A DNA stretch of 59,908 nucleotides, from contig JASUTC010000004.1 in NCBI GenBank assembly GCA_030445775.1, positions 1 through 59,908 on the forward strand, in the 5' to 3' direction. Origin of the DNA: Thermotogaceae bacterium. GTDB taxonomy: Bacteria > Thermotogota > Thermotogae > MWEM01. The notes beneath the pieces were generated by a model that worked only from the letters and a program-made list of their open reading frames with translations, was not told the origin of the DNA and searched no databases. Below, piece by piece: positions 35,151 through 42,907 of the stretch. The translations under genes and the position numbers were made by a program. Numbering within the stretch: the stretch's first letter is position 1; every line of letters starts with the position of its first letter.

Positions 35151-36407
35151 ATGAAAAGGTTCATATTCATAATGATTCTTATTTGTATTTTGGTAACCCC
35201 GTTGTTAGCGGAAAAAATTACACTATGGACTGCACCAAACATGTATCAAGAACAATTTTGGAAGATTATTTTGGAGGAATGGAAACAGGTTCGTCCTGAT
35301 ATTGAAGTGGAATGGAAAATAATTCCAGCATCCGGCAGTTCTGAAGAGGCAATATTAACAGCTATCGTTACTGATAAAGCCCCTGATCTGTGCACCAATA
35401 TTTTTAGTGGTTTTGCAGCTCAGTTGATCGAAGCGGATCAATTGGTTGCTCTCAACACTCTTGAGGGTTTTGAGGAGTTGGTGAATACAAGAAAAGCAAA
35501 TGAGGGAATCAAAGGTTGGGATTTCTCAGGAAAGTATTATGTTTTCCCTATCTATTCAAACCCCATGCTTTTTTGGTGGAGAGAAGATATTTTAACCGAA
35601 GCGGGATTTGATTCTCCTCCAAGGACATACTCGGAAGTTTACGAATTGGCAGAAAAATTTTGTATACCAAAAGAAACCTACGTCATTGAATATTTAAAAG
35701 GCAGAAACTGGTGGGACCGTTGGTTTGATTTCATCACTTTCTATTATGCCGCCAGTGATGGGAAACCCTATATTGATGTGGAAAGAAATCGGGCAATCTT
35801 TAACAATGATGCCGGTATAGCGGTTGTTGAGTTTGGTCAGAAGTTGTTTGATGAAGGCTGGACCTCAACAGATATGATGGATAACCCACTGTATACAGGA
35901 CATCTTGCAGGACAATTAATGGGACCATGGTCAATTCCAGAAGCCCAAAACATGTTCCCTGAGATCTTCCCTGATAAGATCGTCATGAGTTATCCACCTG
36001 TTCCGGATGATTATCCCGCTGATAAACCTATCAAAACATTCGCGGATACAAAAGGTATGGTTATGTTCAAGAATTCAAAAAATAAAGAAGCCGCTTGGGA
36101 ATTTATGAAATGGGTCTATTCGAATCCTGAACATGATAAACTTTGGTTTGAAATTACCGGTTTACCTCCTGTTCGTTCTGACTTAAATACTAATGAGCTA
36201 TTTAAGACAATCATTGAGGAAAACCCAATGTTGGAACTTTATGCAAAAGCCGTTCCCAACAGTGTGCCACCGGCATTGATTTCAAAAACGACTGAGGTTC
36301 AGGATATTATGACAACTCACTTAACTGAACCCATCTATTTAGTTGACAAAAGCGCTGAAGAAATTATCAAGAATTGTATCAGTCGAATTAACAAAGAATT
36401 ATTTTAA
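35151..36407 (+). CDS. ABC sugar-binding protein (mannoside locus)
   Basis: This 418-residue family 1 solute-binding protein has a signal peptide (RFIFIMILICILVTPLLA) with no lipobox Cys. It shows the family's order: ITLWTAPNMYQEQFW, PDLCTNIFSGFAAQL, WWREDILTEAGFDSPPRTYSEVYELA and KGMVMFKNSKNKEAAWEFMKWV. It delivers an oligosaccharide from the periplasm to the permeases encoded next. It is the first transporter gene after lacI, with GGAGGTG before the ATG, and probably has the highest expression of the operon. Confidence 0.93.
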   Translation: MKRFIFIMILICILVTPLLAEKITLWTAPNMYQEQFWKIILEEWKQVRPDIEVEWKIIPASGSSEEAILTAIVTDKAPDLCTNIFSGFAAQLIEADQLVALNTLEGFEELVNTRKANEGIKGWDFSGKYYVFPIYSNPMLFWWREDILTEAGFDSPPRTYSEVYELAEKFCIPKETYVIEYLKGRNWWDRWFDFITFYYAASDGKPYIDVERNRAIFNNDAGIAVVEFGQKLFDEGWTSTDMMDNPLYTGHLAGQLMGPWSIPEAQNMFPEIFPDKIVMSYPPVPDDYPADKPIKTFADTKGMVMFKNSKNKEAAWEFMKWVYSNPEHDKLWFEITGLPPVRSDLNTNELFKTIIEENPMLELYAKAVPNSVPPALISKTTEVQDIMTTHLTEPIYLVDKSAEEIIKNCISRINKELF

Positions 36408-36452
36408 GTGATATTCCTTTTTAACTGACTATACACCCACCAAGGAGGGGCC

Positions 36453-37349
36453 ATGAAGCAAAAAAAATCTAAATTCAAAAGAATGAACGCAATCAAAGGC
36501 TGGACACTCGTCACACCCTATATCATTCACCAGGCGATTTTTTTCGGTTATGCTCTTGGATGGCTGGGTTATCTCATGTTTGTGAAGTGGAACTATCTGA
36601 CCCCTCCAAAATGGGTGGGATTTGATAATTTCATCCGTGTGTTGACAGATGAGATCTTCTGGTTGGTTCTTTTAAATACTGCCAATTTCATGCTTTACTT
36701 TATTCCTATATCACTTTTGGCAGCCATCCTTTTGGGAATGGCATTTAATAAACTCAAGTACGTTAAGACCTTTGTCGTTTTATCATTTCTCGTGGCGAAT
36801 ATTTCATCTGGGGTCGGTTATTCAATAGTATTCCAAAAGCTTTTATCCGAAAGTGGTCCAATCAATCGATTTCTTTTTGACCACTTCGATTTCACAATAC
36901 CCTGGTTTTCAAGGCCACAACTTGCACTGCTTGCCATCGCATTAATGGTTTCATGGAAATTTATCGGCTATTATGGTTTGATCTTTCTTGCCGGTTTAAA
37001 TGCCATTCCCAAGTCACTTTATGAAGCCGCTAAGCTTGATGGCGCAACACAATGGAAGCAATTCACAAAAATCACATTACCTTTGTTAAATCCCTCGTTG
37101 GTAATGGTATTAGTCTTACAAATCACCTTATCATTCGGCATATTCACCGAGCCTTATCTGATAACAGGTGGAGGCCCTATGAAGCGAACCTACATGTTTA
37201 TGATGTATATTTATGATAATGCTTTCAGAAAATTCACTTCCACAGGTCCGGGTTTCGCCTCAGTCATCAGCATTTTAGCTGCCGCTATCAGTTTCAGCTG
37301 CATATTCCTGGTTCGCAAGAGCATTGAAAAGGAAGTGAATCTGGTATGA
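36453..37349 (+). CDS. ABC sugar permease, MalF/UgpA type
   Basis: The 298-residue protein has six predicted membrane helices and the EAA loop YEAAKLDGATQWKQFTKITLPLL that contacts the ATPase. The N-terminus (WTLVTPYIIHQAIFFGYALGWLGYLMF) is typical of family 1 sugar permeases. It forms the channel with the next gene's product. The ATG follows AAGGAGGGG, and the last four bases overlap the next start (ATGA). Confidence 0.95.
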   Translation: MKQKKSKFKRMNAIKGWTLVTPYIIHQAIFFGYALGWLGYLMFVKWNYLTPPKWVGFDNFIRVLTDEIFWLVLLNTANFMLYFIPISLLAAILLGMAFNKLKYVKTFVVLSFLVANISSGVGYSIVFQKLLSESGPINRFLFDHFDFTIPWFSRPQLALLAIALMVSWKFIGYYGLIFLAGLNAIPKSLYEAAKLDGATQWKQFTKITLPLLNPSLVMVLVLQITLSFGIFTEPYLITGGGPMKRTYMFMMYIYDNAFRKFTSTGPGFASVISILAAAISFSCIFLVRKSIEKEVNLV

Positions 37350-38176
37350 GCAAAGCAAAAAAGCGAGTGACGACAATCATCTTTGAGTTGATCATGTTGA
37401 TACTGGCTATTTTTTGGCTCTATCCTTATTTTTGGCTTGTTTTCTCAAGTTTAAAACCACAAAGAGAAATTTATACACAGTTTTGGCCTTCAGCTTTTAC
37501 TATGGAAAATTACAGATTTATCTTTAGTACAGCAGAAAAAATGAATAGAGATTTTATCAGATCCCTCATGAATAGTATTTTTATTTCTGTTACTGTAACC
37601 GCTAGTGTTGTCTTTACTTCTGCCCTTGTTGGTTACGGTATCGCTAAATTCAAATTCCTTGGTGGAACTATTCTTAAAAATTTTACAATCTTTCAAATGC
37701 TATTCCCGGGATTTATGTTCACCATTCCAACTTTCGTAGTTGTTAAGGCTCTCGGACTTTTGAACTCACTTGGTGGTCTCATCATCCCCGCTTTATTTAG
37801 TGCTTGGGGAGTTTTCATGTTTACTCAAAGCTATCGAAACATACCCAATGATTTTATTGAAGCTGCGAGAATGGAAGGAGCTTCTGAAACGAGAATTGTG
37901 CTGTCCATCATGATCCCACTCGCCAGGTCTACTGCCAGTATAGTTGGTTTGTTCACATTTATCGGTATCTGGGATAACTTCTTGACCCCACTCATTTTAA
38001 TCAGTGATTATGATAAAATGCCTTTGTCAGTCCTTTTAGCCAGTTTTAACCACGAGTACGGTTCACAAATTGGTGCCGTATTATCTGGAGCAGTTATTCA
38101 GACTATGCCTATGGTTCTTCTGTTTTTAATATTTAGAAAGTACTTCTTGGAAGGAATCGCTGTATCATTCAAATAA
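37346..38176 (+). CDS. ABC sugar permease, MalG/UgpE type
   Basis: The 276-residue inner membrane protein has about six helices and the EAA loop IEAARMEGASETRIVLSIMIPL. The start LIMLILAIFWLYPYFWLVFSSLKP and the end RKYFLEGIAVSFK are typical of MalG-like subunits. It overlaps the previous permease gene by four bases and stops 26 bases before the GH130 start, so they share a transcript. No ATPase gene follows. Confidence 0.95.
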   Translation: MSKAKKRVTTIIFELIMLILAIFWLYPYFWLVFSSLKPQREIYTQFWPSAFTMENYRFIFSTAEKMNRDFIRSLMNSIFISVTVTASVVFTSALVGYGIAKFKFLGGTILKNFTIFQMLFPGFMFTIPTFVVVKALGLLNSLGGLIIPALFSAWGVFMFTQSYRNIPNDFIEAARMEGASETRIVLSIMIPLARSTASIVGLFTFIGIWDNFLTPLILISDYDKMPLSVLLASFNHEYGSQIGAVLSGAVIQTMPMVLLFLIFRKYFLEGIAVSFK

Positions 38177-38201
38177 ATCTTATATCAAGTTGGTGATGGT
38201 T

Positions 38202-39104
38202 ATGAGTTTAAAATTAGAAAGAAGTGCGTTAAATCCATTATTTGGACCAAATCCCCAGCATTTATGGGAATCCAGATATGTTTTTAATCCTGCCGTTGTC
38301 TATGACGGAAGTGTCTTTCACATGCTTTACAGGGCACAAGGTGCAGATATGGTATCCAGAATGGGCTATGCAGTTAGTTTGGATGGTTTGCATTTTAATC
38401 GAATGGAAAAACCGGTTTTTTCCCCTGCGGTTAAAGAAGAACTGTATGGTGTTGAGGACCCAAGAATCACTAAAATTGGAAATAAATATTACATGACTTA
38501 CACCGCGTACTCTCCGGAAGATATTAAAATCGCATTAGCTTCTACCGATAATTTCTTCCGCTGGAAAAGATATGGAATCATTCTCCCAAACTTTGATCCG
38601 AATAAAGATGCGGTTTTATTCCCTGAAAAGATTGTTGGAAAATATGTCATGCTTCATCGAGATCCTCCCAGCATTTGGATCGCATACTCAGATGATTTAA
38701 TTCATTGGAACGGCCACAAAAAAATTGCCGATCCTATAAAAAATCATTGGGAAAACGAAAAAATCGGAGCCGGAGGCCCTCCAGTTAAAACTCCTTATGG
38801 TTGGCTTCTGGTTTATCATGCTGTACAAAAACATGCGCCTGAGCCTTCCAGATTGACTTATCGATTGGGATTCATGCTTTTGGACTTGAAAGATCCTTCG
38901 AAAGTCATCAAACGCACATCTGAACCTGTTTTGGAACCTAAAGAAGAGTGGGAAATCTTTGGGGGTGTACCCCAAGTAGTCTTTACAGATGCATTAATTG
39001 ACTATCAGGATCAGTATTTAATTTATTATGGTGCAGCGGATAATTATATAGCCCTTGCAAGTTGCCCAAAACAAAAGGTTTTTGATTGGATTAACGAAAG
39101 TTAA
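38202..39104 (+). CDS. GH130 beta-mannoside phosphorylase
   Basis: The 300-residue cytosolic enzyme has the five-bladed propeller pattern of GH130. Key marks are FNPAVVYDGSVFHMLYRAQG, the catalytic Asp in GVEDPRITKI, DAVLFPEKIVGKYVMLHR and GAGGPPVKTPYGWLLVYH. These enzymes split beta-mannosides with phosphate to give mannose 1-phosphate. Linkage (beta-1,2 or beta-1,4; mannose or glucose acceptor) cannot be told safely. ATG 38202 is preferred over TTG 38190 because GGTGAT sits at good spacing. It completes the LacI-controlled operon: import, then phosphorolysis. Confidence 0.9.
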   Translation: MSLKLERSALNPLFGPNPQHLWESRYVFNPAVVYDGSVFHMLYRAQGADMVSRMGYAVSLDGLHFNRMEKPVFSPAVKEELYGVEDPRITKIGNKYYMTYTAYSPEDIKIALASTDNFFRWKRYGIILPNFDPNKDAVLFPEKIVGKYVMLHRDPPSIWIAYSDDLIHWNGHKKIADPIKNHWENEKIGAGGPPVKTPYGWLLVYHAVQKHAPEPSRLTYRLGFMLLDLKDPSKVIKRTSEPVLEPKEEWEIFGGVPQVVFTDALIDYQDQYLIYYGAADNYIALASCPKQKVFDWINES

Positions 39105-39125
39105 AAAAACAACAAATGTATTTTC

Positions 39126-39151
39126 GGGATGAAGCTATTCCGCTTCATCCC
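39126..39151. terminator. Hairpin between convergent genes
   Basis: GGGATGAAGC pairs with GCTTCATCCC around a 6-base loop. It follows the GH130 stop and includes the last codons of the opposite gene. T-runs are weak on the plus side, and on the minus side a T7 run comes about 20 bases later. Confidence 0.6.
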
Positions 39152-40901
39152 ATAAAAATACTATTTCTGAAATCATTTGGTCTTTTGCATCATAGGTTTT
39201 CTGCGATTTTTGCAGCCCTTGTTCATCATAGATGTTGATTTGATAACTTGTTTTTTCTCCATATTGATAGAAAATAATCTTTTGGAGTTCATCATTCTCA
39301 TATTCATATACTTTTTGGGAGATGGTTTCACCATCCGGATTTTTTTGAACGGTCTTGATTAGCTTTCCCTCTTTGTTAAACTCATTTTCTTCATAGGAAT
39401 CCAACTGATTATTGTAAAAATATTTTACTTTAACCGGCTCCGTTTTGGAGATAGTTTCATCGTATTCCAACAACGAATAATGAGTTAGTGATTCTTGATT
39501 ATAAGAAAAGACTCTGAGAAGCCTTTGCTGATTATCATACTGGAAGATGTTTTTCCCAACCATTTGAGAATTTTCATAATTCACCCTTTCCTTTACCTGT
39601 CCATCCGAATTGTATTTGATTTCGGTAATCAGCAATGTTTTTCCTTCAGGAGACAAAATATGTTCTCTGATTAAATCCCCATTGTTATTGTATTCATTCT
39701 CGATTGTAATTGTTTTTTCTCCTTTATCATATACAACAACCTTTTTTAATAATGGAGGTTTTTGTTTTTCCACTTGCTCAGAGGTTTCTTCTACTGATTG
39801 GGTTTCTGTTATGTTCTTTTCATCTTCTTGTTCGTTCTTAATCATAGCTTTAGTCGACTCATCTGTAATGGCAGGTTTTTCCTGTGTTATCGAAGTAATT
39901 GTTGTATTTTGAGTTGGCTGTTCAGGATCAATTGTTTCAATTTTTGTTTGAACAAGTGCAATTTGATTTTCACTCATTCTCTTTAATTGTTCAACTCTGT
40001 CCAATAATTGTTGTTCTGTTTCTTTTATCATCTTAATTTCCAAAGCTTGCTTTTTTATTTTCAATTCCAATGTTTCAATCTCAGTTTCTAAATCACGAAT
40101 CACTTTTTTGTATTCAAACTGTTTCGTAGAGTATTCATCTTTAAGCTCTTCGATTTTTATTTGTAAATTTTCTATTGTTTCATTCTTTTGTTTTTCAATA
40201 CCTACATAACGATCGATTGTATTCTTCAAACCAGATATTGTTCTATCTTTGTACTCTGAGAGGTTTTTAAATTTATCAAGATCTTCTTTTAGGATTTGAT
40301 TTGTTTTTTTCAACACAGCATTTTTGTTGGTTAGAATTTCTATTTCCAATCTTAGTTTGTGATTTTCACTTTTTATCTCTTCATACTCTGTTTTTAACGC
40401 CTTCACTTCTTCTTCTGCTATCTTTGAAATGTCTTCTTTTTCCTTTTCAACGGGTGTTTGATTGACAACTTGTTTTTCAAGAAAGATTATTCTTAAAACA
40501 GGAGTCATTTGATCATATAACTGTGTATTCACTTGCAATGAATCATTTGCAAAAAAAGAATTATCCCAGTTTTCCTGTAAACTCAGTTGATTTGAAATAC
40601 TTCTAATGATTTCTTCAGAAAAGGAAGAATTGAGTAGAACTTTTTCAATGTCACTGATATAGCTATTATCTGGCTTCGTCCTGTTTTGGTTAAAATAAGT
40701 AATGATATAGAGCTCACGAGATGTTTCATTAAGCGATAAAACGTTATCAAATTGGAATGAAAGTTCCACTATCTTCAGATTATCTTCTTCAATGACTGTA
40801 TATCCTTTTTCTCTCCATGATTTTTCTATTTCTAAATGATCAAAAGAAAAAAGAGACAGACTAAAAAAAATTATTAATAGAGTAAAGATTATTTTTTTCA
40901 T
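39135..40901 (-). CDS. Secreted coiled-coil protein with YD-like strand repeats
   Basis: The 588-residue product has a signal peptide (IFTLLIIFFSLSLFSFD). A long heptad-rich coiled coil follows (about 160-330: EIKSENHKLRLEIEILTNKNAVL and onward). The C-terminal region (about 385-588) is built from short beta units such as YNNNGDLIREHIL, YNSDGQVKERVNYE, YDNQQRLLRVFSY and YDEQGLQKSQKTYD, resembling MORN or YD-type hairpin repeats. This looks like a periplasmic or surface tether that spans a distance and displays a beta tail. No catalytic motif is seen. ATG 40901 places the signal peptide correctly; the frame extends to 40928. Confidence 0.75.
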   Translation of the reverse strand: MKKIIFTLLIIFFSLSLFSFDHLEIEKSWREKGYTVIEEDNLKIVELSFQFDNVLSLNETSRELYIITYFNQNRTKPDNSYISDIEKVLLNSSFSEEIIRSISNQLSLQENWDNSFFANDSLQVNTQLYDQMTPVLRIIFLEKQVVNQTPVEKEKEDISKIAEEEVKALKTEYEEIKSENHKLRLEIEILTNKNAVLKKTNQILKEDLDKFKNLSEYKDRTISGLKNTIDRYVGIEKQKNETIENLQIKIEELKDEYSTKQFEYKKVIRDLETEIETLELKIKKQALEIKMIKETEQQLLDRVEQLKRMSENQIALVQTKIETIDPEQPTQNTTITSITQEKPAITDESTKAMIKNEQEDEKNITETQSVEETSEQVEKQKPPLLKKVVVYDKGEKTITIENEYNNNGDLIREHILSPEGKTLLITEIKYNSDGQVKERVNYENSQMVGKNIFQYDNQQRLLRVFSYNQESLTHYSLLEYDETISKTEPVKVKYFYNNQLDSYEENEFNKEGKLIKTVQKNPDGETISQKVYEYENDELQKIIFYQYGEKTSYQINIYDEQGLQKSQKTYDAKDQMISEIVFLWDEAE

Positions 40902-40931
40902 AACTTCTTTTCTCCCTATAATGAACACCTC

Positions 40932-41504
40932 TTAAAATGCATTAAAATGTGTGATCGTTTCAAGTTTTCTTTTCGGAACTTTATACTTTCCATTGATCTT
41001 ATCATATTTTACGGTTTCGTCGGAATCGTAGTATTCAGACTCTTCGTCTTTATAGCCTATTGCAATGATAGTGTCCAGTTCATATTCAGGAGGAACATTC
41101 AGAATTTCTCTTACTTTCTTTTTGTTGAGACTGCCAATCCAGCAACAACCAATATCATATTCTTCAGCCTGCAGCATTATATTCTCAGCTGCTGCGCCAA
41201 TATCATGGTAAGTATAAGACGCTTTCAATTCTTTTTTTATCAAAATCAAAATGAAAGCCGTAGGTTTTTCGCCTTCTGACGGCGTACCTCTGGGAGCAAT
41301 ATAACTTGCCCAACTAACCTGTTCAAATATACTGTCTACTAACTGTTTGTTATCAACCACTACATATTCCAAAGGCTGTTTATTCGTGGCAGATGGGGCC
41401 AATCTGGCTGCATTAACAAGATTTTTCAGAATATCCTTTGGAATTTTATGCTGTTTGTACTTTCTTATGGTTCGCCTTTGCGTAATCGCATCTGTAATAT
41501 TCAT
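40932..41504 (-). CDS. Nitroreductase-family FMN protein
   Basis: The 190-residue protein has the N-terminal RRTIRKYKQHKIPKDILKNLVNAARLAPSATNKQPLEYVVV, where RRTIRKY and APSATNKQ bind FMN, and DIGCCWIGSLNKKKVREILNVPPEYE near the end. Members reduce quinones, nitro compounds or enones with NAD(P)H as dimers. It lies 12 bases after the preceding gene on the minus strand behind AGAGGTG and is part of the cluster that starts above dnaE. Confidence 0.92.
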   Translation of the reverse strand: MNITDAITQRRTIRKYKQHKIPKDILKNLVNAARLAPSATNKQPLEYVVVDNKQLVDSIFEQVSWASYIAPRGTPSEGEKPTAFILILIKKELKASYTYHDIGAAAENIMLQAEEYDIGCCWIGSLNKKKVREILNVPPEYELDTIIAIGYKDEESEYYDSDETVKYDKINGKYKVPKRKLETITHFNAF

Positions 41505-41516
41505 TAAAACACCTCT

Positions 41517-41996
41517 TTATTCTTCAAAGTTTTGAATGTAATCGAATTTAACGTATTTTGCCACCCCACGAAAATCATCAAAGGTTATTTCATAATGAAA
41601 AAGATGCCCAGGCTTGACGTCGGCTCGAGACAAAAGTTTTTCATTGGTTAAATATTCCTGATTCTCCCCAAAAAGCGTGTAGGCAATCTCACATCTTTTT
41701 TCAACATTGGATGTGTTCATAGCAACTCCCTGAATCATGATTTGATTCTCACCCACACGAAATGATTCTTCCTCAAGTACTGCAAACCCACTTTCTTCAT
41801 CATAATGAACAAAATCCACCATATCGTACCAGGTTATTTGTGAATGATAAAACCAGGAATGATCGTCAAACAGAACAATGACTTGCTCATCATCTGGAAA
41901 AACCATGACGACTTTTTCACCGAACATCATAAAAGCAAAAAAAAGTAAGATGAATACCATTATACACTTTTTAGAGACGTAATCCTTTATTTTCAT
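41517..41996 (-). CDS. Small secreted protein with VxLFDDxSW motif
   Basis: The 159-residue product has a hydrophobic N-terminal segment (CIMVFILLFFAFMMFG) and the short motif VIVLFDDHSWFY, as in DUF3157-like proteins. A C-terminal FxLYD-like sandwich follows (IMIQGVAMNTSNVEKRCEIAYTLFG...). Function is unknown. It sits between folD and the nitroreductase gene and is preceded by AAAGGGTGA. The related motif in the protein at 27805-28326 suggests a small family of envelope proteins in this genome. Confidence 0.62.
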   Translation of the reverse strand: MKIKDYVSKKCIMVFILLFFAFMMFGEKVVMVFPDDEQVIVLFDDHSWFYHSQITWYDMVDFVHYDEESGFAVLEEESFRVGENQIMIQGVAMNTSNVEKRCEIAYTLFGENQEYLTNEKLLSRADVKPGHLFHYEITFDDFRGVAKYVKFDYIQNFEE

Positions 41997-42049
41997 TTTT
42001 TATCACCCTTTTTATTATTTGGTTCCAAAAGCACATGTTTAGCTCTTTT

Positions 42050-42907
42050 TTAATTCTTTTCTAAATTTTTAGTTATAGCCAAACATCTACTGACTACATT
42101 TGACATTAAAAGTGTCGTTGTTACGGTTCCCACACCGCCTGGAACGGGAGTTATGGATATATTTTTTTCTTTTTCCAGGGCTTTATCCCGTTTAACATCA
42201 CCAACAAGTTTACCATCAACAAAATTAATCCCAACATCAATCACTACCGTATCACTTGAAAGCATATTAGTCTCAACCACGCCATGTTTTCCCGCTGCTA
42301 CAATAAGAATTTTAGCTTCTTTTATCTTTTGTTTTAAATCGGCGGTTCTAGTATGGCATACCGTTGGAGTACCGTTATTTGATTTTTCCAAAATCATTAA
42401 ATCCAGTGGCTTACCTACTGTAGTACTTCTACCAATTATTGTAATATCCTTTCCATATACTTTAATATTATAATGCTTTAAAATCTCTAATACCGCTTGT
42501 GCTGTACAGGGATAATAAAACGGTTTTTCATAAAAAAGTAACCCCAAATTGGTTGCGGTAATCCCTTCCACATCTTTTTCGGGATCGATATGATTAATTG
42601 CTTGTAATTTATCATAACCTTCGGGTAATGGCAGTGCCAGAAGAATCCCATCTACAGATTCATCTTGATTGCTTTCTTCTATTACTTCTATTAGCTTTCC
42701 CATACCACTTTCTGTTTCAAGTTCCCGATGTGTATGATCAATGTCAAGTTTTTTTGCGGCTTTGGTTTGAGAATTAATATACGATCTGGTTGATGGATCA
42801 GGAGACACACTTATTGTTACCAAATGTGGTGTTCTATCACATTTGCCCATCATTTCTGCTATCTTTGCCTTTATTGCTTTTGAAACTTCTTTACCACTTA
42901 ATATCAT
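42050..42907 (-). CDS. folD: FolD-like methylenetetrahydrofolate dehydrogenase/cyclohydrolase with replaced active-site residues
   Basis: The 285-residue protein keeps FolD architecture: GRSTTVGKPLDLMIL (NADP loop), PCTAQAVLEIL, KDVEGITATNLG and the end TPVPGGVGTVTTTLL. FolD converts methylene- to formyl-tetrahydrofolate. The catalytic Lys of YxxxK (human Lys56) is Gln here (YINSQTK), and the Gln of VQLPLP (human Gln100) is Ala (LLALPLP). Asp125 (KDVEG) is kept. Activity may therefore be altered; some thermophile FolDs may share this pattern. The ATG overlaps the dnaE stop (ATGA), so translation is coupled. Confidence 0.93.
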   Translation of the reverse strand: MILSGKEVSKAIKAKIAEMMGKCDRTPHLVTISVSPDPSTRSYINSQTKAAKKLDIDHTHRELETESGMGKLIEVIEESNQDESVDGILLALPLPEGYDKLQAINHIDPEKDVEGITATNLGLLFYEKPFYYPCTAQAVLEILKHYNIKVYGKDITIIGRSTTVGKPLDLMILEKSNNGTPTVCHTRTADLKQKIKEAKILIVAAGKHGVVETNMLSSDTVVIDVGINFVDGKLVGDVKRDKALEKEKNISITPVPGGVGTVTTTLLMSNVVSRCLAITKNLEKN

